Both the position numbers and the translations under genes were made by a program. 22,480 bases of DNA from positions 1 through 22,480 of IMG/VR virus record IMGVR_UViG_3300007735_000491. One strand, given 5' to 3'. The DNA comes from a virus. Below the pieces are notes generated by a model, which had not been told where the DNA came from, did no database searches, and was given only the letters and a program-made list of their open reading frames with translations. Of this stretch, positions 12,798-18,758 are shown piece by piece (the stretch's first letter is position 1; each line of letters opens with the position of its first letter).

Positions 12798-13062
12798 AGC
12801 CCACGGCCTGCCGCGTCGTCGTCACGGTGCCTTCGCGCCCGGACGACTTCACCCAGGTATCGAGATAGACGCTGTGGGTATCGCCGTACTGCGACGGAGC
12901 CTTCCGCTCCGTCACGATGAGGTTCACGTAGCCCCGCTCGTTCGCGTGATCCCGCGCGAACTGGATCAGGTCGTCGGCTTTCACGCCGATCAGCAGGCGC
13001 TGGCCGTAGTCGTTGGCTTTCAGCTTCGCGCTGCACTTCAGATACGTCTTGGGTTCGGCCAT
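12766..13062 (-). CDS. Probable single-stranded-DNA-binding protein
   Basis: 98 residues from ATG 13062 with GGAG upstream. A beta-rich body (TYLKCSAKLKAND, RLLIGVKADDLIQFA, GYVNLIVTERK, SVYLDTWVK) is followed by a flexible segment and the C-terminal acidic tip SDDDAPF. That tip closely matches the bacterial SSB tail DDDIPF, which recruits DNA-repair and replication proteins. Its place next to an ERF annealing protein supports an ssDNA-binding role. An OB fold is plausible but cannot be confirmed by eye. Confidence 0.68.
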   Translation of the reverse strand: MAEPKTYLKCSAKLKANDYGQRLLIGVKADDLIQFARDHANERGYVNLIVTERKAPSQYGDTHSVYLDTWVKSSGREGTVTTTRQAVGYGRSDDDAPF

Positions 13063-13071
13063 CGTCGTCTC

Positions 13072-13677
13072 CTACAGCACCGGCAGTGGTGCGTTCTGTC
13101 GCGCCCGGTCCACCAGTGCGGTGAGCGTGTGCGGCTGCGTCTCTTCGAGGAACTTGCGGTGCTTTGCTGCGGACGACTTGTAGCCGTCTCGGAACGTGTC
13201 GAGGTCAGCCGTCTCGCTCATCGCCCGCAGGTCATCCAGCCACGCCTTAAACCCGATGGGTTCCGGCACCTGGGCGGCGGGCTTGCTCTGCACGGCGGCG
13301 TTGCCGTCGTCGTCGTCCGCGATGGTCCCGAACGCCGCAGACAGCGCGTAGCGCCGAGCGTAGGAACACGCCGAGCCGAAGCCCTGCGCGTCGTGCTTCG
13401 TCGCCGGGATAAACAGCGGGCCACACTCCACCCACTCGCCGGAGGCGTGGCAGATCCGCGTGACCACGGCCACGCCGTTGTCGTCGCTCGTGAGTTCCTG
13501 AATCACGCTCAGGTTGTGCGCCTTCGCTGCCGGCCGAATCGCTTCAACGTGGCTCGTGAGGTCGGCGTACTTGGAGCGGAACGCCGGATTAGTGCTGTCC
13601 TTCGTCGCCGCCTCAAGGACGCCCTGCGCCTTCGCCAAGGCGTCGAAGATCTTCGTGGTCGTGTCGCTGGTCTTCAT
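13072..13677 (-). CDS. erf: ERF-family single-strand annealing protein
   Basis: 201 residues. The N-terminal domain (1-125) carries the ERF pattern: IFDALAKAQG, NPAFRSKYADL (30-40), an AHNLSVIQE strand and GSACSYARRYALSAAFGTIA (101-120) followed by DDDDGNAA (121-128). ERF proteins (P22 Erf type) form rings that anneal complementary ssDNA for phage recombination and genome circularisation. The C-terminal 60 residues are helical and likely handle partner contacts. It overlaps the upstream gene by 4 nt (ATGA) and lies 9 nt before the SSB-like gene, a typical recombination pair. Confidence 0.93.
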   Translation of the reverse strand: MKTSDTTTKIFDALAKAQGVLEAATKDSTNPAFRSKYADLTSHVEAIRPAAKAHNLSVIQELTSDDNGVAVVTRICHASGEWVECGPLFIPATKHDAQGFGSACSYARRYALSAAFGTIADDDDGNAAVQSKPAAQVPEPIGFKAWLDDLRAMSETADLDTFRDGYKSSAAKHRKFLEETQPHTLTALVDRARQNAPLPVL

Positions 13678-13880
13678 TTCGTCTCCTTCAGCGCATCGCG
13701 CTTCGCCGCCAGTTCATCGGCCTTGAAGTTCAAGTCTTCGGACCACGACGACAGCGCGCGGCGCATCGCGTCGGCCTGGTCGGCCGTCTCGCAGTCAGCC
13801 ATCCACTGGTCCGCGATCCGCAAAATGGCGTAGGCGTCCGGCCGCAGTTCGCTCATCGCCATGCTGAACAGGGACTTCAC
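13674..13880 (-). CDS. Small helical early protein
   Basis: 68 residues from GTG 13880, which overlaps the upstream stop as GTGA, with AAGGGGG upstream. Internal ATGs (MAMSELRPD) are alternative starts. It is all-helical and acidic to amphipathic (AYAILRIADQWMADCETADQ, then LNFKADELAAKRDALKE), consistent with a coiled-coil or helical bundle. No known family. The tight coupling to ERF suggests it acts alongside it. Confidence 0.68.
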   Translation of the reverse strand: MKSLFSMAMSELRPDAYAILRIADQWMADCETADQADAMRRALSSWSEDLNFKADELAAKRDALKETK

Positions 13881-14104
13881 GCGGCCCCCTTGTCATGGTT
13901 CGCGCGGATGCGGGTGATCGCCTCGAAGCGGGCGCGCTCCAGCGCCGCCATGCGCAGCCGGTCGCGCTGGACCTGCGCCCGGTAGTCCCGCTCACGGCGC
14001 GACAGCACCCGCCAGGTCACGACACCCGCGACGGTGACGAAGGCCAGCGCCAACGGCAGCGTGGGCATGGTGGCGAGGAACTCGGAGAACACGAAGGGCG
14101 GCAT
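13877..14104 (-). CDS. Single-pass membrane protein with a coiled coil
   Basis: 75 residues from ATG 14104 (TGATG overlap). About residues 9-33 form a hydrophobic helix (LPLALAFVTVAGVVTWRVL), and the rest is a charged helix (RRERDYRAQVQRDRLRMAALERARFEA). N-terminal anchor plus cytoplasmic or periplasmic coiled coil is also the plan of i-spanins, but this gene sits in the early operon, not the lysis module, so I do not assign that. It might be an anti-host or superinfection-exclusion peptide. Confidence 0.65.
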   Translation of the reverse strand: MPPFVFSEFLATMPTLPLALAFVTVAGVVTWRVLSRRERDYRAQVQRDRLRMAALERARFEAITRIRANHDKGAA

Positions 14105-14283
14105 CACAGCACCCGCCCCACGGCCTCGGCCATGTTCCCGCGCAGCCACGCCAGCAGCAGCCGCACGTCATCAAGGCGCACAAACTCGCCGCGCTCGCTC
14201 CGCACCATCGCGCCCTCGCCGGGGGCATAGCGCGGCATGGGCAGCACCCGCCGGGCAGTGGTGGTATCTTTGGTCTCAGCCAT
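14104..14283 (-). CDS. Small early protein, 59 residues
   Basis: The frame from ATG 14283 to TGA 14106-14104 encodes 59 residues (MAETKDTTTARRVLP..., ending NMAEAVGRVL). GAGGAGAG lies 7 nt upstream and the stop overlaps the next start as TGATG, strong signs of translation. The middle contains VRSERGEFVRLDDVRLLL and an amphipathic helix. No family recognised. It is the first gene after the 203-nt leader at 14284-14486. Confidence 0.65.
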   Translation of the reverse strand: MAETKDTTTARRVLPMPRYAPGEGAMVRSERGEFVRLDDVRLLLAWLRGNMAEAVGRVL

Positions 14284-14486
14284 CGACGTCTCTCCTCTGT
14301 GTTGTCGTCGGTGATGTGAGGCTCACGGCTCCACCCGTGGGCCTCGTTGTGTGTAGCCGGGTGCTCGGCCTGACGCCGGGCTCTCGTGTGTGTCGGAATG
14401 GGCTCTTAAGTACTCACTCCTGTGGAGCGCCCCGCGGAATTGCGAGGACCGCCCCGAGACCGAACCGAACACCCGGCAACATCGGT
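14284..14486 (-). promoter_or_regulatory. Gene-free leader with a hairpin (14318-14345)
   Basis: No convincing ORF lies in these 203 nt. An 11-bp inverted repeat (14318-14328 and 14335-14345, one position mismatched, a G-U pair in plus-strand RNA) closes a 6-nt loop. There is no U-run after it on either strand, so it is not a plain intrinsic terminator. A non-coding break in an otherwise packed operon suggests a regulatory point, such as an antitermination or attenuation site or a second early promoter; I see no good sigma70 box. Confidence 0.4.
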
Positions 14487-14504
14487 TCACGCCGTGCGGC
14501 GTGA
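14487..14504. repeat. 8-bp inverted repeat at the HTH gene stop
   Basis: TCACGCCG and CGGCGTGA flank a 2-nt centre and include the stop codon. No U-run follows in the minus direction. A compact palindrome like this may be an operator or an mRNA hairpin protecting the 3' end. Confidence 0.45.
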
Positions 14505-14879
14505 GGTCTGTGGCTGGCGCAACGTCGCCCGCGCCATCCGCTTCTTCATCAACTCGGTGGCCTCGGCAAACCGCCGCGCCACCGCGTCGAGGTCTTCCAG
14601 TCCCATCGAATCCGCCCACTCTCTGACCAGGGCGGCGACGACCTGCTTGCCGTCCGCGTCCAGCGTGGCCGCGCCGAGGGCTTGCAGCGACAACCGCCCG
14701 TCGTGGTGCGTCATCTGCGCGAGGCGTGTGCCACTCACCCCGAGCAGATGCGCGAACGTCTCGCGCTTCATGCCCACCGCGTGCAGACAGCGGTCGAGCG
14801 AGGCGTCCACGTCGAACCCGTCGCGCTTCAGCGTCTGAAGTAGCGCGTGGGCCTCGTGTGGGTGGACAGTGGACGCCAT
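14487..14879 (-). CDS. HTH regulatory protein, CII-like position
   Basis: 130 residues from ATG 14879. A helix-turn-helix is visible around VGMKRETFAHLLGVSGTRLAQM (about 35-56): the turn LGVSGT, then a recognition helix. A helical C-terminal part follows, likely for oligomerisation (LVREWADSMGLEDLDAVARRFAEATELM). Order Cro-like, Xis-like, then this gene resembles the slot of CII-type regulators in lambdoid phages, but sequence identity to CII is not apparent. The stop codon lies inside an 8-bp inverted repeat (14487-14504) of possible regulatory use. Confidence 0.7.
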   Translation of the reverse strand: MASTVHPHEAHALLQTLKRDGFDVDASLDRCLHAVGMKRETFAHLLGVSGTRLAQMTHHDGRLSLQALGAATLDADGKQVVAALVREWADSMGLEDLDAVARRFAEATELMKKRMARATLRQPQTSRRTA

Positions 14880-14883
14880 GACT

Positions 14884-15180
14884 TCACCCTTTCCGGAGAT
14901 TGGCGATCGAGGCCGGATGCATCTGGTGACGCTTGCGCGGCAGGGCCATCGCCCGGTCGAGATCGCGTCGGAGGTAAAACCCGCGTCCGTTGGGGGTCAG
15001 CCCCTTGCGATGACGCCAGGTATAGAACGCGCGGGTGGACTTGCACCCGACGTAGATCGCGGCATCCGCAGCCGTGAGCCACACGCTGCGGCTCTGGCCG
15101 ATGCGATCGAGACGGTGCGCGTCTACCGCGCCCAGCTCGTGCTCGCCACCGCCCGACTGCGTGAGCTGCTGGAGGGACAT
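14884..15180 (-). CDS. Excisionase/MerR-like DNA-binding protein
   Basis: 98 residues from ATG 15180, 2 nt after the Cro-like stop; GAGGCGG is about 10 nt upstream. The core WLTAADAAIYVGCKSTRAFY, then WRHRKGLTPNGRGFYLRRDLDRAM (given here in two parts), is the small winged helix of Xis and AlpA-type proteins: helix, turn with Y-V-G, then a wing containing G-R-G-F-Y-L-R-R-D-L. Excisionases direct integrase towards excision. With an integrase 0.8 kb away and placement in the lytic operon, a role as Xis is likely, although a transcription factor is possible. Residues 1-30 are less conserved in style; a later start cannot be excluded. Confidence 0.72.
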   Translation of the reverse strand: MSLQQLTQSGGGEHELGAVDAHRLDRIGQSRSVWLTAADAAIYVGCKSTRAFYTWRHRKGLTPNGRGFYLRRDLDRAMALPRKRHQMHPASIANLRKG

Positions 15181-15182
15181 GA

Positions 15183-15362
15183 TTAAGCCGCCTCGAAGTG
15201 CAGACGCACGCGCAGGGCGCGCTCCAGCGCGACAGCGGTGCCGTGCATCGGACGCGTCTTGCCCTGCTCCAACCGGCAGATGGTGGACTTGTTCACGCCG
15301 ACGCGCTTCGCCAGCGCATCGAGCGTCAATCCCTTGCGCTTGCGCGCCTCTCTCAGTTGCAT
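15183..15362 (-). CDS. Cro-like XRE-family repressor, leaderless
   Basis: A 59-residue frame from ATG 15362 to TAA 15185-15183. It reads as an XRE helix-turn-helix: LREARKRKGLTLDALAKRVG, then VNKSTICRLEQGKTRP (helices 2 and 3 with the classic S-T-I-x-R-L-E-x-G), then a short C-terminal helix ending HFEAA. It is divergent from the plus-strand repressor at 15478 and heads the long leftward operon, the Cro position. The ATG lies only about 8 nt from the -10 box of the promoter at 15370-15399, so the mRNA should be leaderless or nearly so. No Shine-Dalgarno sequence is possible. Confidence 0.82.
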   Translation of the reverse strand: MQLREARKRKGLTLDALAKRVGVNKSTICRLEQGKTRPMHGTAVALERALRVRLHFEAA

Positions 15363-15369
15363 GAATGCG

Positions 15370-15399
15370 ACTATAGGTGCGTTGATGCGCCTATGTCAA
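15370..15399 (-). promoter_or_regulatory. Sigma70-type early leftward promoter
   Basis: On the minus strand, TTGACA (15399-15394, perfect -35) and TATAGT (15375-15370, -10) are separated by 18 nt. The expected start of transcription, about 7 nt after the -10, falls at or next to the Cro-like ATG (15362). Inverted repeats overlap both boxes, so repressor binding would block it. Confidence 0.78.
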
Positions 15400-15425
15400 C
15401 AGGAAAGTTGCGCCCGCTCAACTTT
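15373..15425. promoter_or_regulatory. Operator region of the lysis-lysogeny switch
   Basis: Three overlapping or adjacent dyads lie between the divergent HTH genes. Site one has ATAGGTGC (15373-15380) and GCGCCTAT (15387-15394), one mismatch, sitting in the promoter spacer. Site two is GTTGA (15381-15385) with TCAAC (15396-15400), covering the -35 box. Site three is AAAGTTG (15404-15410) with CAACTTT (15419-15425), 8-nt spacer. GTTGA/TCAAC half-sites recur, suggesting two operators for the Cro-like and cI-like proteins. Confidence 0.62.
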
Positions 15426-15477
15426 TCTTTTTGTGAGGGGCTACAGCGCGGTGCGTGCGTGCAACGATTGGGGTGGT

Positions 15478-15864
15478 ATGGATTGGGACGCCATTCGGAA
15501 TGCGCTCGGAGATGTCAGGCGGGCGGCTGGTCGCGAGTCAGTGGAGGACTTCGCAATCGAGATCGGCGTCCACAAGACCACCGTGTACCGCATTGAGCAG
15601 CACCAGACGCAGCCCACGCTGGATCTCATTGCGAAGTGGCTCGAAGCCACGAGCGGCGAGAGTGTCGGAACCTTTCTGACACGACTGGAATCGGGCGTAC
15701 GACCGGGGGCCTATCCTGTCACGCCTCCCCCTCAGAATCAGCCGGGGGGCAACCTTGATGGACTCGCGCGACACGCCGACGCCGGAGACATTCGACTACT
15801 GCAACGGGTGGCGATTGCCATCCTCCACCTTGTCGGCGCTCCAGAGCTTCCCCCGGAGAATTGA
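15478..15864 (+). CDS. cI-like HTH repressor
   Basis: 128 residues from ATG 15478, with a G-rich GGGGTGG before it. The N-terminal XRE domain reads IRNALGDVRRAAGRESVEDF, then AIEIGVHKTTVYRIEQHQTQP and LDLIAKWLEATS, a standard five-helix HTH with the V-x-K-T-T-V-Y-R-I-E recognition helix. A proline-rich linker (VTPPPQNQPGG, about 81-91) leads to a helical C-terminal segment. There is no LexA-type Ser/Lys protease domain, so induction is probably not by RecA-stimulated self-cleavage. It is divergent from the Cro-like gene and upstream of integrase, hence the likely lysogeny repressor. Confidence 0.83.
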   Translation: MDWDAIRNALGDVRRAAGRESVEDFAIEIGVHKTTVYRIEQHQTQPTLDLIAKWLEATSGESVGTFLTRLESGVRPGAYPVTPPPQNQPGGNLDGLARHADAGDIRLLQRVAIAILHLVGAPELPPEN

Positions 15865-15946
15865 CGCGCTAATCGCGCGGAATCCCGCTCGCGCCGATCA
15901 GGTGATTCGCTGGATGCACTGGATTCTGAGGTCGTATGAGGGGTAA
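15758..15946 (+). CDS. Possible small ORF between repressor and integrase
   Basis: A 62-residue frame starts at ATG 15758 inside the repressor gene (a 107-nt out-of-frame overlap) and stops 11 nt inside the integrase gene. GGGGGG lies about 8 nt upstream. The C-terminal part, FPRRIDALIARNPARADQV to IRWMHWILRSYEG, looks protein-like and covers the 71-nt gap that would otherwise be empty. It might be translated to couple repressor and integrase expression. The large overlap makes it uncertain. Confidence 0.42.
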   Translation: MDSRDTPTPETFDYCNGWRLPSSTLSALQSFPRRIDALIARNPARADQVIRWMHWILRSYEG

Positions 15947-16952
15947 GCGGACCAGACTCGAGGAAGGCATCTACCAAGACGCCTACGGTCTGTCTGCCAC
16001 CGTGAAAGTCGCAGGGGTGCAGCGGGAAGGCCGCTGGCCGCTCGACACGGACCGCGAGATCCTGCGCCGCTGGCGGATCCAGAAACGCGCCGAACTCGAC
16101 ACGGACCGCGAGGCGCGTCCGAAGCTGCCGCGTGGGCTGCTACAGGTGGACGGCGAGAAGTGGATTCAGCGGAAGGCGGGGATGGCCTGCTTCAAGTCCG
16201 ATCGCTGCCATCTGCGAGCCTGGTATCCCGTGCTCGGCAAGCGGTCGCGGACGATCATCGACCGGGAGATGGTCGCCACGGTGATTGCGGGCTGGCGGGA
16301 AGCCGGTGTCGCTCCGCGCACCATCAGGCACCGGGTGCGTTTACTGCGCGAGTGCTACCAGGGGATTGACGGGCCAAAGGCCAAGACACCCGTGGATGAC
16401 ATCGCGCTCGGGGAGATGCCGCGCCCGGAGCCGACTGCGGTCCCCGTGGCGGTGATTCGCGCCGTGGCAAAGCGGCTCAAGGCCGCGGCGGCGAGCTCGC
16501 CCAGCGTGGCGAAACACTACGCGCGGTTCCTCGTGCGCGCCACCACCGGCCAGCGCCCTGTGCAGATTGGCCGCGCCGTGCCGGCCGACGTGAACCTACG
16601 CCAGCGCATTTGGTATGTCCGCACCTCGAAGGGCGGCCACCCGATCCCGCTCCCGCTGAACGACGGCATGATCGCCGCGTGGAAAGCGTTCGCCAAGGCG
16701 GACGCGTGGGGACCGTTCGATACATCCACTGCCGCGAAGGTGCTGCACGATCACGGCTGGCCCAAGGGCGTCCGTCCGTATGACCTGCGCCACACGTTCG
16801 CCATCGACCTGCTGCTCTCAGGTGCGGACTTGGGGGACGTGCAGGGGGTGCTCGGGCACTCGCAGATCCAGACGACGCGCAGCCACTACGCCCCCATCCT
16901 GACAGCCCGTCTGCGGAAGGTCACGGCGAAGCGACGGCTCACGCTGGCCTAG
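15936..16952 (+). CDS. int: Tyrosine-type phage integrase
   Basis: 338 residues. An N-terminal SAM-like core-binding region spans about 70-160. The catalytic domain contains the first Arg in RATTGQRPVQIGRA (R207), the beta-hairpin Lys in VRTSKGGHPIPLPL (K232), PYDLRHTF with R285 (Tyr stands where His is often found in the HxxR motif), GVLGHSQ with H308, and the nucleophile SHYAPI (Y318). The enzyme integrates and excises phage DNA at attP. The attP core and arm-type repeats lie directly downstream. The first 65 residues are basic and could be the arm-binding domain. Confidence 0.95.
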   Translation: MRGKRTRLEEGIYQDAYGLSATVKVAGVQREGRWPLDTDREILRRWRIQKRAELDTDREARPKLPRGLLQVDGEKWIQRKAGMACFKSDRCHLRAWYPVLGKRSRTIIDREMVATVIAGWREAGVAPRTIRHRVRLLRECYQGIDGPKAKTPVDDIALGEMPRPEPTAVPVAVIRAVAKRLKAAAASSPSVAKHYARFLVRATTGQRPVQIGRAVPADVNLRQRIWYVRTSKGGHPIPLPLNDGMIAAWKAFAKADAWGPFDTSTAAKVLHDHGWPKGVRPYDLRHTFAIDLLLSGADLGDVQGVLGHSQIQTTRSHYAPILTARLRKVTAKRRLTLA

Positions 16953-16954
16953 CC

Positions 16955-16980
16955 GGTGCCAGCCGGTTTGGTGCCAGCCG
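16955..16980. repeat. P-arm: two GGTGCCAGCCG repeats
   Basis: Exact copies at 16955-16965 and 16970-16980, 15 nt apart. The same 11-mer recurs on the other side of the attP core (17180-17202). Paired direct repeats on both sides of the core are what arm-type integrase sites look like. Confidence 0.65.
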
Positions 16981-17018
16981 TGGGTGTCGGAACCTGCTAG
17001 AAATGGCTGGATTTTGCT

Positions 17019-17040
17019 GCACTGGCCCGAAAGCCAGTGC
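17019..17040. repeat. Hairpin between integrase and the attP core
   Basis: Perfect 8-bp arms GCACTGGC (17019-17026) and GCCAGTGC (17033-17040) with a CCGAAA loop, 66 nt after the integrase stop. No U-run follows, so it may be a Rho-assisted end of the integrase mRNA or part of the integration complex. Confidence 0.5.
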
Positions 17041-17084
17041 GAAGCGAAACGATCGCGAATGTGTGGGAATTCGCTAGGAAAGGT

Positions 17085-17133
<49 letters not shown>

Positions 17134-17179
17134 CGGCCAGAAAACACGCGCCCTAGATAAATCATTGAATAAATCGACT

Positions 17180-17202
17180 GGTGCCAGCCGATGGTGCCAG
17201 CG
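17180..17202. repeat. P'-arm: two GGTGCCAGCCG-type repeats
   Basis: An exact copy at 17180-17190 and a shorter one (GGTGCCAGCG) at 17193-17202, 13 nt apart. They match the pair at 16955-16980 in sequence and orientation, framing the attP core. Confidence 0.62.
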
Positions 17203-17206
17203 TAGC

Positions 17207-17280
17207 CCCGCTGACCGCCTTCCACACGGGGCGTCCCCGGCTTCACTCGGGGCGCGTGGAAGTCCCAGCCGGTCAGCGGG
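17207..17280. repeat. Large two-tier inverted repeat right of attP
   Basis: The outer arms CCCGCTGACCG (17207-17217) and CGGTCAGCGGG (17270-17280) are a perfect 11-bp dyad. Inner arms CTTCCAC (17219-17225) and GTGGAAG (17256-17262) add 7 bp, giving a long stem with an internal loop. No gene or U-run is attached. From 17281 to 17392 I see nothing certain except short GTGTCA-like repeats and a weak -10-like TACACT near 17380. Confidence 0.6.
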
Positions 17281-17392
17281 ACATGCTGTCAAGCGCAAAC
17301 ACGAGACGCATGGAGTGTCATCCAGTGTCACCGCTGTTCACGGGTGTACGTCTGTCGCGTCGGCTCCGAAAACCGGGCATACACTCCCGCCC

Positions 17393-17713
17393 ATGCAAAG
17401 CATCGAAGAGATCATTAAGAACGCCGCATACGTCCTTTCGGAATGCACGAAGCAACCCATCACCTACACACCCGATCTAGTGCGCAAACTGCTCGCACTT
17501 GAGCAGGAGATCGCAGACACCATAGAAAGGGCTCCAGAGCCATTTACGGCAGAACTGCACCGCCGCATCGACTATGTCATCGAAGAGCTCGACGAGCTCG
17601 CCGGTGCGATGCTGGAGGTGGCCCGACACGATCCGATGCGGCGTGCGATGCTCACCGCTGCGGCAGACGGGATTCGCGCCCGCTGGGGTTGTGGCCACTA
17701 CAACCGCCACTGA
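17393..17713 (+). CDS. Plus-strand small protein beside attP (possible lysogenic gene)
   Basis: 106 residues from ATG 17393 (MQSIEEIIKNAAYVLSE...). It is helical and acidic (LVRKLLALEQEIADTIE, RIDYVIEELDELAGAMLEVA), ending in a Cys/His/Trp-rich tail (RWGCGHYNRH). It is the only plus-strand gene right of attP, convergent with the 17714 gene with no gap. Lone genes next to attP with opposite orientation are often expressed from the prophage (morons). No Shine-Dalgarno sequence is clear, and a weak TACACT box lies just upstream. Function unknown. Confidence 0.6.
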   Translation: MQSIEEIIKNAAYVLSECTKQPITYTPDLVRKLLALEQEIADTIERAPEPFTAELHRRIDYVIEELDELAGAMLEVARHDPMRRAMLTAAADGIRARWGCGHYNRH

Positions 17714-17920
17714 CTATTCCGGGTCGATCTTGAAACTGCGCAGCAACCGCCGGTCGTTGGCTGTCAGATTGTAGGCCGCGCGCGGCTCTGGCGACTCTTC
17801 AGCCCAGTCGGCCCGCTGTGCACACTCCGCGTTCGGGCACGCTGGCGGCCACGGTTTCGCCAACGCAAAGCCCATGCGGCAGTGGCGGCACCAGATGGTG
17901 TGCACCTCACGCGGCGGCAT
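17714..17920 (-). CDS. Zinc-ribbon protein, paralogue 1
   Basis: 68 residues (MPPREVHTIWCRHCRMGFA...). CRHC and, about 17 residues on, CPNAEC give a ribbon, followed by an acidic and then basic end (NDRRLLRSFKIDPE). The first 18 nt are identical to the start of the upstream 17907-18080 gene, and both begin MPPREV, so the two are probably related by duplication. The start overlaps the upstream stop by 14 nt. Role unknown. Confidence 0.68.
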   Translation of the reverse strand: MPPREVHTIWCRHCRMGFALAKPWPPACPNAECAQRADWAEESPEPRAAYNLTANDRRLLRSFKIDPE

Positions 17921-18080
17921 CGGACTCGTGCCCGTCAGATTCCAGCAGCGGCGCCGCGCAGCGCGGGCACGGCACCGGGTCAAGATCCGCTGCGCGTGTC
18001 ACCGTGCCAACTTTCCGACACACCGGGCAGTACATCCGGGTCCGTCGCAGCGCATAGGATGGCACCTCACGCGGCGGCAT
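17907..18080 (-). CDS. Zinc-ribbon protein, paralogue 2
   Basis: 57 residues beginning MPPREVPSYALRRTRMYC. CPVC and CPRC, 18 residues apart, make a compact ribbon with an acidic tail (LLESDGHESDAAA). Its ATG overlaps the kinase-like gene's stop by 14 nt within the shared 18-nt segment. The longer open frame to 18239 is a shadow of the kinase gene. Likely a small adaptor or nucleic-acid-binding protein. Confidence 0.66.
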   Translation of the reverse strand: MPPREVPSYALRRTRMYCPVCRKVGTVTRAADLDPVPCPRCAAPLLESDGHESDAAA

Positions 18081-18609
18081 GATGGCGTCCGACAATCCGC
18101 GCGAGCACGTCGTCGGCCTGCGCCACCAGGTGCTCGACGGTTGAGGCGTCGATGTAGTGGTCCCAGTCCTGATAGTGGTCGAGGCCGCACTCGAGCCTGC
18201 CGTTCGGGTCGCGCGAGGGCGACAAGTAGAGCCGACCATCGGCCGTGAGCCGCCGTGTGCGCACCAGCACGCCGCCCATCGCCCGCACCAGCGCCACCTC
18301 GTCGCGCGTCCTGACGTTCGGGATCACCGCAATCTCGGGCCGCTTGTCCTGGATGTCGTAGTAGGCGCAGCGGGTCCACGTCTGCGGGTCGATGCGGCGC
18401 AGCCCTTCACCCGTGGCGATCAGTCGCTCAACGTCGCGCTCGCGCATCCCGTAGTGCACCCGGGCGACCGTAGCCACGTACGTGCTCAACTCGAAACGCT
18501 CGGCGCCGTGCGTCCGCATCCACCGCTTGGCGACGGTCGACTTGCCGCTTTCCGCGCGGTAGCCGACGCCGATCACCGTCACGCCCTGAATGGGCTGAAA
18601 CTCGGCCAT
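18067..18609 (-). CDS. P-loop kinase, dNMP-kinase-like
   Basis: 180 residues from ATG 18609. The Walker A loop is VIGVGYRAESGKST (12-25). A basic segment RYRRIDPQ-like region and TRCAYYDIQDKRPEIAVIPNVRTRDE carry the strand with conserved Asn/Arg (shown here only as IAVIPNVRTRDE). LVRTRRLTADGRLYL probably supplies lid arginines. This resembles phage deoxynucleoside monophosphate kinases, which raise dNTP supply, but an alternative P-loop nucleotide kinase is possible. It is coupled to the upstream gene by TGATG. Confidence 0.75.
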   Translation of the reverse strand: MAEFQPIQGVTVIGVGYRAESGKSTVAKRWMRTHGAERFELSTYVATVARVHYGMRERDVERLIATGEGLRRIDPQTWTRCAYYDIQDKRPEIAVIPNVRTRDEVALVRAMGGVLVRTRRLTADGRLYLSPSRDPNGRLECGLDHYQDWDHYIDASTVEHLVAQADDVLARIVGRHHAAA

Positions 18610-18758
18610 CACTCTCCTCCGCTCATCGCCAGGCCGACACAGGCGAGCGCGTAGCACGCCCAGGCTAGTGCCAGCCACCACTGCCGGTTCAGCGCATAGA
18701 CCACCGCCGCGCAGCCCTCGAGCACGCCCACGAGCAGCGGGAACACGCGCGGACTCAC
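18609..18758 (-). CDS. Two-helix membrane peptide, 49 residues
   Basis: GTG 18758 overlaps the upstream stop as GTGA. Two hydrophobic helices are evident: VFPLLVGVLEGCAAVVYAL and WWLALAWACYALACVGLAM, separated by NRQ. Size and topology suit a small class II holin-like protein or a membrane peptide. It is separated from the endolysin by six genes, so I do not call it a holin. Confidence 0.6.
   Translation of the reverse strand: MSPRVFPLLVGVLEGCAAVVYALNRQWWLALAWACYALACVGLAMSGGE

Noticed and set aside
13877-14104. i-spanin of the lysis cassette
   Set aside because: It has an anchor and coiled coil, but it is in the early operon beside ERF, far from the endolysin, and no nested Rz1-like lipoprotein frame was seen.
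17019-17040. Intrinsic terminator of the integrase gene
   Set aside because: The hairpin is strong, but no U-run follows it on either strand.
18609-18758. Holin
   Set aside because: Two helices and small size fit, but it is separated from the hydrolase by several unrelated genes; the 20368-20553 product is at least as good a candidate.
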